Origin: Gymnorhina tibicen | Lineage: Eukaryota > Chordata > Aves > Passeriformes > Artamidae | DNA length: 64,000 bases | Direction: 5' to 3' | Assembly: GCA_013399875.1 (NCBI GenBank) | Contig: VXAZ01008004.1 | Span: 62,001-126,000 of the forward strand | In this document: positions 38,431 through 50,660 of the stretch, piece by piece | Position numbering within the stretch: the first letter of the stretch is position 1 | Layout: each line of letters opens with the position of its first letter | The notes under the pieces: generated by a model | Database searches by the model: none | What the model saw: the letters and a program-made list of their open reading frames with translations, nothing else | Told to the model about the DNA's origin: nothing | Program-made: the position numbers and the translations under genes

Positions 38431-41072
38431 TCTAACACAAAGCCAAGTTAAGGTTAGCAGCAGAAAGTGATCCAAGTATTAGAAAGAGATCATGATGAAA
38501 CACAAGGAGCATCACTGTACTATTTTCATTGCACCCAAAATTATTGTTCTGCCATGCCTTAAACACCACGTGCCTCCCCCATCTCAGAAATCTCTACAGG
38601 TTCAGAAGTGAGTTCGGTAGCTATAAAAATTGCGGGAGCATGCTTTTGTAAAGAACAGCATAGATTAGTGTCCAATTACCTGTTAAAAGATGTATTTATG
38701 TGGGTTTCAGAAATTTACATCTAAAGTCTTATTGAGATGGTGGATAGGGACTGCTCATCTCTTACAACAACCAGGGACCAGCAACGAAACTAGAAGCTAC
38801 ACTTGAAAGAAAAGGAGAGGATACTTATACAAGTCATTGCTAAGAAAGGCTACACATACACAAAGTCTTCATGGGCTTGAGAGGAGGCTGGAAAGGAGAC
38901 AAAAGACCCGCAAATAACAAGACACACACATATGGCCACATCTGTCTCAGTACAATTCTAAGCTTAAAAGAGTCAGTAATTGGAAGAATATTAGGGATGA
39001 ATGACATACCTTCCATAGCTCCCTTCCCTTGTGTATCCACCCACGGCCACTCTTAGTGACAGACTCAGAGGTTAGATAGAACTGCTACCTGATCTGCTGT
39101 GGCCATTGTTATATTCTGAAGAGTTAAAGCACTTTCCATACTGGAAAGGAAACCACCTGTATGATCCCATGCAATTTACATGGCTACCAGCTTCTCTGTT
39201 TTTTGCAAGCTAATTCAGGTTTGAGATACCAAACAGCAATCTCTGCTTTCTTTAATATGCAAGTAATTCCATTAGCAGTATGCGTTTTATTTCGCTAGTT
39301 AATGTACTGCAATGATTTGATATGCCAAATTCTTTTAGGTCCTTACTGCCTCGGACAGCAGTGTAAGTCTTCCAATTGCTTGCATAGCTCAGCTATTACA
39401 ATTGTACAAATATTATCTATTTGGTTTTAGGGAAGTTTTTAAAAGTAATTGTCAAACAATGATTATGCTCTGATTAAATAAATTCTGCTATTGCAGCACT
39501 AGTTAGGGCATAATTTATGCCATGAATAATTTGTTACCACTTCTGTCATCCCAAATCTGGTTCAAACTCTGGATATATTTGTTGGAAATTCATCCTTTTT
39601 TACATCCTATTTTTTTGAGTGTATTAGACATTGTTTCTAACATTACTTTATCACAATCACATTTATTCGAAATAGCTCATTACTTTATTGCTGAAAATGG
39701 CAACATGTATTTATTCAGCTTTTTGCTTTAAAATCAGCAGGCTATCGTTTGCTTTATTAATCAAATCCAACCTTGAGGATTACAGCCACCAGTTTAAAGT
39801 TCACTTAATTACTGTTACTCAGAAAATGAGAACTTAGTAATTCAGTTACATTTACATTTTTGATGAGCTGCTTTTTTACAGACCTCATTATATTTGGAAA
39901 GAATAGATTTTTTTTGTCCTTTCCCACTGCATATAATATATATTACAGTATCCTAAATCCTTTTGAAATGATATTTGTTAAATACATACTAATGAAATAT
40001 CAGGTTTAGGAATTAAGGACAAAACATTCAAAGGCTAAAATGTTCAGGAAAGTTGCTAAAACATCTCTGACACAGACATCAGAGTTATGACAATTTTTTC
40101 TCAGCAGGGAAGAATGTTTATTGACACAAAAGGAGAGAAAAGAGCTAAGATTTATTTCCTAAGACTCTTCTTCCCAGTACTGTTGGGTGCTGAGACACCC
40201 ATCAAGGGCATTTCTAATTTCTCCCAGATTTCCTGCAATTTATGAGACAGTTACCAAGTTACCGATATGAGTAAATAAACTAACATAAAACAGAAGAAAT
40301 TTTGGCTATGTCTACATACTAGTGTGATTCCATAAGAGCAGATTTGTAAAGTGCAGCAGTGGGTACTGAGACCCCATCACACACCATACGTTTCAGACTC
40401 TGTTATGGACTATCTGTGTCTTTTGCCTTGACCCCACAAACGAAATATTTAGGGATTGGAGCAGATAAAGCATATTGGCAAAAAATCTTCAAATTTTGTT
40501 TTAATCAAGAGATACATAGTTCATGTGCTGTGAGATTGCTCTGCAACAAGAAGCAAAGCATTTTATGAGTTGCAGGAATGAGATAATTTAGGAGTCCCAA
40601 AGAGAATCAGATGAAGACTGAGATCATGCACATATTAAAAAAAAAAAAAGTCTTCTTACTAAAATTGATTCTTCAGTACTAGCTATGTATTTTACAAGAA
40701 AGGAAGAAGCACTGCAAAGATCTGTCAAGCCCTCTAATCCTGAAGTTCTACAAAGCATTGTACGCTGAGTACTTGCATGTATCATGGTGATCTCTAGTTT
40801 CAACTTTGATACCCACTCATTAGCTTTAATGGTAATAGTCTAATGTAATAATGAGCTTTCTATGGCTGACCAGTACCCAAATGAATGCTTCATGGTTGTT
40901 TTTTCCGCCAGCTAAGTTTTCCTATACAATGCTTATATTACTCTTCTACAATCATCTACGCATTTTACTAACTCATTAAAATAACTTTATAGAAGAAATT
41001 ACCAGCTCTTTGCCAGCACCAAAAAGAGGATAATGTTTTGCTTAGAGATGTAAGTCCTGGCAGAAAGTCATT
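38431..41072. other. non-coding DNA with a CNE-like segment
   Basis: No gene is recognised. From about 39150 to 39520 the sequence is mixed in composition and rich in homeodomain- and POU-like words such as ATGCAATTTACAT, ATGCAAGTAATT and CTAGTTAATG. That is typical of developmental enhancers but not proof of one. Other open frames are short. Confidence 0.5.
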
Positions 41073-41129
41073 AAAAAAAAAAAAAAAANNNNNNNNNNNN
41101 NNNNCCAAGAAAAAAAAAAAAAAAAAAAA
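41073..41129. other. assembly gap inside a poly(A) tract
   Basis: Sixteen N bases (41089-41104) interrupt long A runs on both sides. The true length of the homopolymer, and anything between, is unknown. A lysine-rich open frame across it (41038-41229) is an artefact. Confidence 0.98.
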
Positions 41130-42154
41130 TCTGGATTCTCCTCATCTCCTCAGATCAATGGTAAACCAAAAAATCTTTGAGCTAAGCTGCTCTTTCTTCA
41201 CATTATGCATGGAAAATTTCTCCCACTGATCTATTAGTTCAGGAAATAGGAAGAGGGAGATGGGTAGAAACTGTTTTTACATTCACTAATAGCAGAGATC
41301 ATGTGAGAATGCTGCAAGCTGCAAGTCTCAAATATATGCTTGAATACGGAGTACCACAGATCTTAATTTTCCCAGATCTCAGCACTACAAAGGAAATGAA
41401 AAGTAAAGTGAAAAGCATTAGGCAGGATGTTATAATGGAAGGAATTGAGGCAGCACTACTATTCATTGCTAAGCTCTTGGTTATTTTTAAAGGAAAGGCT
41501 TATATCTTCTGAGACCTGAAAGCAGCCTGCAGCCTGCTGCAAAGAATGGACCGAGATAACAAAGTCCAGACAGGATACTTTGATTGACAGCATACACACT
41601 GGTTCATGAGTACTGAAACCATAACCAGTATTTCTCTCATACAAAGTCATGTGGAAAAGTACAAGACTTGCTAATACAAGTTTTAAGAGTTTGCATATGA
41701 GAGCAAATTAAAAACAAATGTGATTTATCTTAATTGTGGTCTTCTTAATGGCATGCTGACTGGGGTTGAAGAACTTTTTCGTGAAGCCCATTTGCTCATC
41801 CCTTAACAATTCTGGAATACTTTTTCTGGTTCACTCTGGAATTAGCTGTGTTAATTCCTAACCACAGTCTAAAAATATTTACAGTGACAAAAGATATTTT
41901 CATAAGTGGAAGAGATGTTTTATAATTTAGGATAACAAAGAAGAGAAAATGATACTGGACTCAAGTTTAAGCTCTGTTATGACCTTGTGTAGACTAGACT
42001 CAAAAAAATTCAAATAAGCTTAAGGCTAAAAAACCACATTAGTAGATCCACTGTAATGCAGTTCTCCTTAAGTAGCTCTATACCATAGCAGTGGGAATGA
42101 ATCCTTAGCCTACTGCTTTCTTTTTACTTCCACAAAATATCTCATATTAAAAAA
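41130..42154. other. non-coding DNA, no gene seen
   Basis: Short frames only. No repeat is recognised before the CR1 copy that begins near 42155. Confidence 0.6.
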
Positions 42155-43400
42155 TAATTTAAGTTGGAAGAGACATTTTAGATCATTGAGTCCAACCATT
42201 AACCCAGCATTGCCAAGTCTGACACAATACCATATCCCTAGGAGCTAAATCTACACATCTTTTAAAACCTTCCAGGGTGGTGACTCAGCATCTTCCCTGG
42301 TCAGACTGTTCCAATGCTTGACAACCCTTTTGGTGAAGAAATTTTTCTTAATATCCAAAATCTAAACCTCCTTGGGTGCAACTTGAGGCCATTTCATTGA
42401 TTCTATGGCTTACTTGGAAGACGAGACCAACCCCCACCTCTCTACAGTCTCCTTTCAGGTACTGTAGACCAATAGGGTCTCCCCATAGCCCCCTTTTTTC
42501 CAGGCTAAACAACCCCAGCTCCCTCAGCCACTCCTCATAAGACTTCTTCAGCTTTGTTGCCCTTTTCTGGACATGCTCCAGTGCCCTCAGTGTCTTTCAG
42601 GAAGTGATGGTCCCAAAACTGAACACAGTATTTAAGGTGTGTCTTCACCAGTGCCTATCACTGCCCTGGTCCTGCTGGCCAGCTATTTCTGATCCAAACC
42701 AGCATGCCAATGGCCTTCTTGGCCACCTGGGCACACTGCTGGCTCATGTTCAGCCAACTGTTGACCAGCACCTCCAGGTCCTTTCCCAGCACACAGTTTT
42801 CCAGCCCCTCTGTTCCCAGCCTGTAGCGCTGCATGGGTTTATTGAGACCCACGTACAGGACCTTGCACTTGTCTTTGCTGGACCTCATACAGCTGGCCTC
42901 AGCCCACTGATCTAGCCTGTCCAGATCCCTCTGTAGAGGATTCCTACACTCCAACAGACCAACACTCCCACCTAACTTGGTGTCCTCTGAGAACTTACTG
43001 AAAGTGCACTCAGCCCCCTTGTCCAGATCATGGATAAAGATACTAAACAGGACTGGGCCGAGTACTGTGCCCTGGGAAATACCACTTGTGACCAGCAGAG
43101 CCAGCTGGATTTAACTCCATTCACCACCACACTCTGGGTCCAGCCATCCAGCCAGTTCTTAACCCACCAAACATCCAAGCCATGAATAGCCAGTTTCTCC
43201 AGGAGAATGTTGTGGGAATTAATGACAAAGTCTTTATTGAAGCTCAGGTAGACTACATCCACAGCCTTTCCCTCATCCACTAAGAGGATCACCTTGTCAG
43301 AGAAGGAGATCAGGCTGGTCAAGCAGGACCTGCCTTTCATAAACCCATGCTGGCTGACCCTGATCACCTGTTTTTTCTGTATGTTCCACATGATGGAACT
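42155..43400 (-). mobile_element. CR1 LINE, 5'-truncated, about 1.25 kb
   Basis: Minus-strand CR1. On the plus strand it opens AAGTTGGAAGAGACATTTTA then GATCATTGAGTCCAACCAT, the reverse complement of a CR1 3' UTR end. The UTR runs to about 42650. The C-terminal part of reverse transcriptase follows, up to about 43400, where similarity stops abruptly at a SQHGFMKGRSCL-containing stretch. It belongs to a different sequence version from the 23-25 kb copy, so the two are independent insertions rather than a duplication. Confidence 0.95.
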
Positions 43401-43403
43401 CAT
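42658..43403 (-). pseudogene. CR1 ORF2 reverse transcriptase C-terminal part, broken
   Basis: On the minus strand the first frame (43403-42972) gives SQHGFMKGRSCLTSLISF, then VDVVYLSFNKDF (usually VYLDFSKAFD) and [18 protein letters not shown]. At about 43110 the reading shifts frame. The other frame gives [20 protein letters not shown] and [11 protein letters not shown], where the FADD catalytic box has become FSED. The last frame (42954-42658) gives [17 protein letters not shown] and [18 protein letters not shown]. One catalytic aspartate is lost and the frames are broken, so no active enzyme can be made. It is a transposon relic, not a host gene. Confidence 0.93.
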
Positions 43404-46400
43404 TTTATTCCTTCTGAATGATCCGATTCTTTTTGTCTAATTTTAGCCATCTATCCCTATCTGTATTATTTTAAGTCCATATAGGCTGGTGTAGTTCTAC
43501 ATGAACAGTTTTTGCTCCACTTTGTACTCAGGTTTCTCTCACAATTTTACGCTACGTTAAAAAGCCTTCCAGACACATTAGAGGAAAAGTGGATGAATTT
43601 CAGAAGAATGGAAATTCTGCCTGTTTAGTTAAATTTAATATTTAGAGAGATACATAAATTTTGTGAGATTGAACCCCTATCTGTCACAATCAAGTCTTTA
43701 TCTTTTTTTATTGTCTTGGGCAGCCACAAAGATTTGCCTTGATACTTGGTTGCAACAGCAAATCTACACTGTAAAGATTGAAAAAAAGACAAGTCAGCCA
43801 AAGCGCAGTTATGGTGTACATTGGAAATGCCCTCTTCCTATAAATCCTTTGAGATGGATAAGCAGGAAGAAGTTTTCCAATAGCACATTACACATGAAAG
43901 CACAATCACTAAAGTGGACACAGGCTACAAAATTCTAGATTTTTCTGTAAAAAATGGGCTTCTTAGCTATCTCCATAAGGAAGCTTACACATTGGCATGG
44001 CTGCCAGTCTGCCAACTTACAAAGAGATGAAATAAGTCTGCAGCATCATTATTATAGGTCAATGGAATATAAGCCAAAAGCAACACAGTATTTAGGAAAT
44101 GGATGTTGATAATAAAAGAGCCACTCTAATTTCCTGTGGAGATCTTAAATTAGCTCTTCCCATATGCACACTGGTTCACACTGATAGTTCTGCAAGATAA
44201 GCACTTTTACATACCTCATTGGTAAGTAACTGATTTTCTTCTTAGAGAACAAAAACTGTTGCATTAATATTATAATTGTGGATTTATGTGGCAGGAAAGG
44301 CCACCTATTTGCTTTCTGGTTAAAAATATGCCTATGAAGTCAGAGAAAACTTAGCCCTGTTTCTAGCTATAAAAACCAGTAGTTTGCAGATCAGAGACTC
44401 AGTTAAATATACAGAGTCGCAATAGTATACCTTCTGAAAAAATTCTCATTTCCTGCAACTGAAAGATATTCATTCCCTTCTATTGCCAGAGCTTGGGTGA
44501 GAAAAAACATTAAAAAGAAATACATGGAACAGCATAGACAAATATGTATTTGAAGCAATTATTTAAAAGCAAATAAAGTTTGCAAGGCAGATCAGACTGC
44601 AGGATTCATAGTGCTTTTAGTAACCTCACAGTTACCAGAAGCATACACTTCACACAAAATTATTCAGAGAAAAAATTCCTACAATATCTTTAGGCAACAA
44701 AGGATACTTCTGGTCATCGTGTGAATTCTGTGTGCTCAAACTTTGATACAAACCAAGGATTTTCTTCTTTGTACTAAGTATGGGAAAGCCTGCTCCTTTG
44801 AGAATTAGAATAGCTTTCGAAGACTTCTGATTTAAATTTCAAACTCTTGATCATAGTCAGGGAGCAAATGTTTGTATCCTGAAATTGAAAATTGGGTTCT
44901 TTAGCTCCATACCAAGTGAAAATATTAAGCATTTTGTTGCATCCACTATGTGAGCCAAGTTCCCCACTGTGCCTTCAAATCCACAGTGAATGAACCATAT
45001 TTGGATCTGCTTATCAGAAGGAGACATTTAGAAAGACAATGAGCCTGTCCCGCTAGACGGAGACTCCTGATGCTTTTAGATAGGCCTGCGGTGAACTGCA
45101 AAATGGGCCCTAAAATCAGGCTGACATGGTCGCTTAACAAGCTGTGGTATTAGCTGTTGGCTCAGAGAATTTCTAGTGTCACCCACAGGGCTGATGATGG
45201 CAGCCATCATAATTAGAATGCATGAATCAAAAACACCAGGTGAAGATTTTGCCTTGGAAGAAAGAAAAGACAGAAGGAGGGAATTACCATGCCCTTTGAC
45301 TACTAAGCTGCTGCATGCAGCTGGATCAGTGACCAACAGTGACTGGGCGGATTATGCTATGGAGATACTTGCTATAGCCTTATACTTCCCACACCCAGTG
45401 GCTGTCAAAGCAAGCGCTGTGAACGACTTCAAAGCAAGTGATACAAGAGGCTACATGGGGGAGAAAGGTAACCCCACTAAAGACTGTGGGGGTGGGGGTA
45501 GGGGGGATGCATCCAGGCTTTTCTTTGAGTTTAGCAAGCAATTTCTTTTAGAATTGGTTTATTTTATTAATTCTATCATTCTGAATTCATCCCTAAAAAT
45601 GCAAAACTCTACTGTTTGCTGAAGTGGAAAATCTATGTAATCTTAACTGATATGACCTTGGAAGGGATTTGCTGAACTTTTGTATGATTGGATTTTTCCC
45701 AACCTTTGTAGACTCTTGATTTTAAAATCTCCCTAACAAAAGCTCTGCCAGGAAAGCTGTTATTACAAAGATGCTTCTCAATGGGGAGAAGTGGGCTAAT
45801 TGCAAGCACTTCAGTGAAATAAAGGAAGGTTTTGCAAACAACTACAGAATTGACAAAATGCACCACATTGCTGTTAACAGAAACTATGGGGGAGAAACAT
45901 CAGAAATGGCAAAGATGTCTAATATAAATAGATGCTATAAGACTAGCTAGAAGAGGCTATACAAGATTTCAGATAATTCATAAACAGTAATTGCTCGTCT
46001 GACCTTGATGTGACTACAGAAATTCCATTAACTCACAAATCTTGACATTTAATTACATACTAAAAAATATTCTACCATTTATTTTGACAGGGTCTACAAT
46101 AATCCTGCATTCGACTTTTATCCATGTTTTCAGCTGCTTTTCCCATACTGCAATTTATTCCCAAAGTCACAAATAAAAGCCACGCTATAGACTGTACTGT
46201 TACCTAGAATGTACTTTAGTTCTTTCTAAAATTTGAACTCAAACACTATAAAAAAGTGGGGCTCACAATGAAATGACACCTTTTAATTCTATTATGCAGT
46301 TGGACTGAACCACCCTACAGACTGTTCACCTGAGATAGCAAAAATTCACTGAGGAAGCAAATTATTTTATAGAGCAGTTTAAAACTAAACAAAGAATTAC

Positions 46401-47568
46401 AAGCATTATATGAATAAATATTAAATAACAGGGAAAAAGCTTACTAGATTTGGAAATGTTATAGTAGTGTTTCAATGTTCATCTATAACGCTTAATTAAA
46501 AAACAAAGTAAAATATAATCCAGATCTTGCAGCCAAGATGACAATTGGTGTGATGAAAAATGTTGTTTAAAGTCCTAATGAGGAAGGTTTTGGGGTTTTT
46601 GTTCACATGGTCTAAATGAAGTAGACTCTAGGGAGGTAAAAAGTCAGAATACCGTATATCAATTGTATCACCCTACTCTAGAATTACTGGATTACAGCAA
46701 TATTTAAAGTGTTTTTTCCCACATTCATGGGGAATGCCAAGAACAGTGGGTTTTTTTTCTCTCTTTATATGTAAAGCTCAATTTTGAGGCACTTGACTGT
46801 TCTACATTAGTTGCACTATCTGTATCTGCCTACTGTTTGACTCACCAGTTCTGAATCAGCATATAAAATCTTTTAATTTAAATACAGTAGATTTCTTTTC
46901 CTGCCTCAGAACAAAACCTAATCTTTTTACTCAAAATTTCTTGACTTTAAGGAATGATTTCACATAATCAATTGATTTGAAAAAATAAGAATAAAAAAAG
47001 GAAAAACATTAAAATAAATATTTTAGCATGTTGTGAACTGGGAACTATAATGGTTTTTAAAAGCAGTTTGATTATATATACACATAATTCTACATATTTA
47101 AACTCCAAACTATTATGAGGATAATAGGTGAAACAAATTACTTTTTTTGGGACGATGGTTGGTGGGTTGGGTTTTGTTTTTTTTTGGTGCACTCAGCAGT
47201 CTGGCAGAAGCAAAAGAATTTCTGGTAGTTCCTTATTGCAAAAAAGACATAAAGACAAAATCCTATAGGATTCCTACAAATGTTACCACTCTGAAATCAA
47301 TCTGAAACTAGGTCATAAGCTATATTTGAAAAATACATTGAAAACTTAGTATTCTACTTAAAAGATCCATATTAGCGTATGTATGTATATATACGTACTG
47401 TGACAGAAAAAACTGCTAATGTAGTATTTTATGGGTTACAAGATTTATTATGCTTCATCATTATTTCTCAAAAGAAACAAAGGATTTACACTTAACAGGA
47501 CCTGCGTGCTTATATGTACAGCTACACAAACACTAGTAGCTATTCCTTTGTGTAAAACATATGACCGA
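43401..47568. other. non-coding DNA, no gene seen
   Basis: The 148-codon plus frame at 45176-45622 is the longest frame outside CR1. It has no recognised domain and is overlapped by open minus-strand frames, so I do not call it a gene. The segment at about 45100-45480 is less AT-biased and could be a conserved element. No transposon is recognised. Confidence 0.55.
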
Positions 47569-47591
47569 ATATATATATATATATATATATA
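47569..47591. repeat. (AT)n microsatellite
   Basis: Twenty-three bases of perfect AT alternation. Confidence 0.97.
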
Positions 47592-50269
47592 CATAAAGAG
47601 ACTTAAAAAATGAAATATTTCCTTTACTTGATTTTCCTTATTGCATTACTCTTCTACCTCCTACTTTTTGGTAGGAGCTACATCTCGAATGTTTTTGTTC
47701 TTGTTTGAATCTGTTATTTTATAATAGACACTCTTTCTGAATCACTGAGAAAGGAACCACTGACTTCTGCACTGGCTTCTTGTGATCTCCCTCCAGTCCA
47801 TCTGAAATCATTCTCAGCACACATCTCTTCAGTGTGTATTTATACAGTGCCTTCTTTTCTCTCACTGTAACAAGTTACATTTTCTCATTTATGAGGGATC
47901 TCTCTCCAGCTATAGACCCCTGTAATCCTCTCCCCAGTCTTGTCTTGGTGCCCGCTTTTCCCTAATTCTGTTGCACAACTGAATAAACAAAAAAAAAAGC
48001 ATTTCTTTTGTCTGCTTATTAAAACTCTGCTATTAGCATTATCAGCAACATTTTCTCTCTCCTTTGACCAGTTCAAATCATTACATACTATGACAGCTCT
48101 ATTAACTTCAATACACTTACTATTTATGCCAGACAAGCTCTTTGCAGGTTTTTAACAGGAAACATTAAACCTAAAAACAAAACCACAAAGCAAACAATAT
48201 TGCCTTTACTCCCCCCCATCACATCAGTTGAATTCTGAAAAGTAGTTTCCATTTATACTCATCTAACATCCTGTTTCTTTCATTCCAGGTTTACTGTTCT
48301 TACCCCAACAAATACTAAACATGCCTTCTATTTGAGATCAAATCCTTTAATTGTACATTTTAGGGTGAATATAGTAAGTTTTCAGATTTGTTGTTCTTTT
48401 TCTAAACACTTCAGCACTGCAGCATATAAAATACTCTTTCCTGTACAGTAGTTTTTGTATGTAATTACTTTTTGGTTTTTAATACATAGTTTGACAGACT
48501 TTTCTTGCTCCCTTACATTTTACTGGCTCTTGGAACTCATCTCCCAGATGAAAAATAAGGGGGTAGACATTAACTACGTGAGATTAGATACATAAACTAT
48601 AAAACCAGGCATGTGACTCTGACTGTTTTATTGATTTTGGCACATTGTAACAAGAGCAGGGATGATTTACATTACGCCTTTCATTGTTTCTCCTACACTG
48701 TGGTCTTGGAACTTCTTGAGAAGAAAGGAACATTCAAGGCTTCCTTCCATTGTCTTTCCAATGTGTTCATAGTTACTGAGATTGTCTGCTCCATCTACCT
48801 ATTCTGTCTGACTGTCCTCCAATAATCAAGTTCCGTACTGACTTCATCAGTCAATACATCCTAAGGAATGTAATGGTGACTGTCCCAGTTCCCTCTCAGA
48901 AGTAAAAAAATAGGATGGAAATATTGCCCTGCAGATCCTTTTCTCTATGTCTCAGATGGTGAGAGAGAGAAATAGATGAACGCAGTTCAGCAAATTTCCT
49001 TGCTTTTCTCAGCAGGGAGGCTTGCACGTGGTGGAGCATAGCAAGAAACATGATTTCCACAGGGCCTCAGGCAGCAGCCAAATTTCACAGCAGGGGATGA
49101 ATCCATGGCCACTTCTGAGTCTACAGAACTGCACATAACACAGGCCTCTCATTATAAGGTTGGACAAACCTCTGGAGACTTTCTGCTGTTGCCATATTAA
49201 CAAGAAATGAGTGGTTTGCATATGTCACAGGAGCACTCTGTTAAATAATACTGCCTTGTCTTATGCATAGTTGTATGTGTGCATTTCTCTTCTGATAAGG
49301 CACAGAGGAATCAAAGGGAGAACAAGGATTTACTGTATGAAGCTTCCAGCCCCATGTGCAAGGCAACACAGCTTGTGACAGCCACAGTGACATCACCGAG
49401 CTGGAAAATAAATGGCAGCTTGAGGTTCAGCTTATTTTTCAGCTTTATCTTACATGTTTCAGAAGTCCCTCCTACCACTTTCATGTAATTCTCTAGTAGA
49501 TTTCTATCACATAGAGTCACTTTTAATAGATTTGAATTTTTTTGATCTTCAGTAAAGTCTACTCTACTCCTTTGAGAAAAATCTTACTACTTTGAAGATA
49601 TTTCTCTGCTCGCCTGCACTCTGTGAAATTCTTTCTAAAACAATAAAAGCTCTAAATATAAATTAGTCTTCTGAAAATGACCACATAGGTAGGTTGATGA
49701 CCATTCAACATACCATATAAATCATAAACCACAGACTGCATGACTATAGATTGCTAGACCACTTAATTTTCAGGCACTAAATGTGAAGTCTGAAAGAGAA
49801 ATAGACATATCTTAGTTCCTTAAGAATAAACTCATATGAAACACTAATGAAATCAAAACCAGTTACAAGGAAAACACATCAGGCAGTTGAAATGCAACTG
49901 AAAGTGTTAGTGATAATTAGGAAAAACTGACAATTAGAAGAAACATGTATTACAAAAAAAGATAAGAGGAATATGTACAAAGGAAAATACTATGGCCATC
50001 ACAAATAAAAATGTCAGAATTATCAAAAAATATTTTAATTCTGTACTTAGGTAGAAAGCTTTTTGCATACATGATCATGGTAATAAAATCAGCTCCTTGT
50101 TGACAGTAACTAGAAATAATGTTTAACACAATTCTTAAACCCATCATTTTAAAATCAGAAAGTGAGATAAAGTAGAAGAGTTTTGAAAGAATTAACTGAT
50201 GAGCTAGCAATTTTTTTTCAGTATGTGTGGGAATTAATTGGGCTGAAATTTTAAGAGTCCACAGTCAAA
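47592..50269. other. non-coding DNA, no gene seen
   Basis: Short frames of up to 86 codons with no recognisable products. The stretch at about 48990-49490 is less AT-rich than average, but nothing in it is identifiable. Confidence 0.6.
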
Positions 50270-50660
50270 GGGGTAACACGTCTGTGAAACAATGTGTTGG
50301 TAAGCCCTTGTAATTATGGGCCTGTGGCCTGTCAACAATGCCAGGTAAAATACTGAAGTTTTAAAGGTATTATCAAAGATAAGAAGGAATATAATGCAGC
50401 TAGTGTTAGTCAAGATGGGGTTTTTAAAGAATAGGTTTCATCAAAACAAAACAATCAATTTTTCGTATCTTTACATATTTGATTGATAAGATTTTTACTG
50501 TGAACATAGGAGGTTTTAACTTCAGTGATGTATGTAACTTGATAAAGCAGAGAATCTTGCTTACTCTATACAATCATTTTAAAATGTATTTAACAGAGAA
50601 AGCACTGGCTAAATAATATATCTTAGAGTGAGAAAAAGGGAGTCCTTACCATGCAGATGG
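50270..50660 (+). mobile_element. ancient, decayed CR1 reverse-transcriptase piece
   Basis: CR1 RT landmarks appear in order despite many frame breaks. AATTATGGGCCTGTGGCCTG plus AACAATGCCAGGTAAAATACTG (50312-50354) aligns with the NYRPVSLTSVPGK block of CR1; the 23-25 kb copy reads ACTACAGGCCTGTC...GTGCCTGGTAAAG there. GTCAAGATGGGGTTTTTAAA (about 50410) matches the SQHGF block. TAACTTCAGTGATGTATGTA (about 50518) is compatible with the VYLDFSK block. GCACTGGCTAAATAATATAT (about 50602) matches the WL block. No intact coding capacity remains. Similarity to the 37.5 kb relic suggests the same old generation. Confidence 0.5.

Noticed and set aside
41038..41229. Lysine-rich frame across the N gap
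   Set aside because: Created by poly(A) and N bases.
42604..42915. 103-codon plus-strand frame over the 42-43 kb CR1
   Set aside because: Antisense shadow of the CR1 ORF2 C terminus.
45176..45622. 148-codon plus-strand open frame, the longest outside CR1
   Set aside because: No recognised domain, overlapping open frames on the other strand, a glycine run from a G-rich stretch, and no clear gene signals. Likely a chance frame, possibly over a conserved non-coding element.
47150..47190. G/T-rich stretch near GGTTGGTGGGTTGGG that could suggest a G-quadruplex
   Set aside because: Only one run of three G plus GG pairs; common low-complexity sequence in birds.
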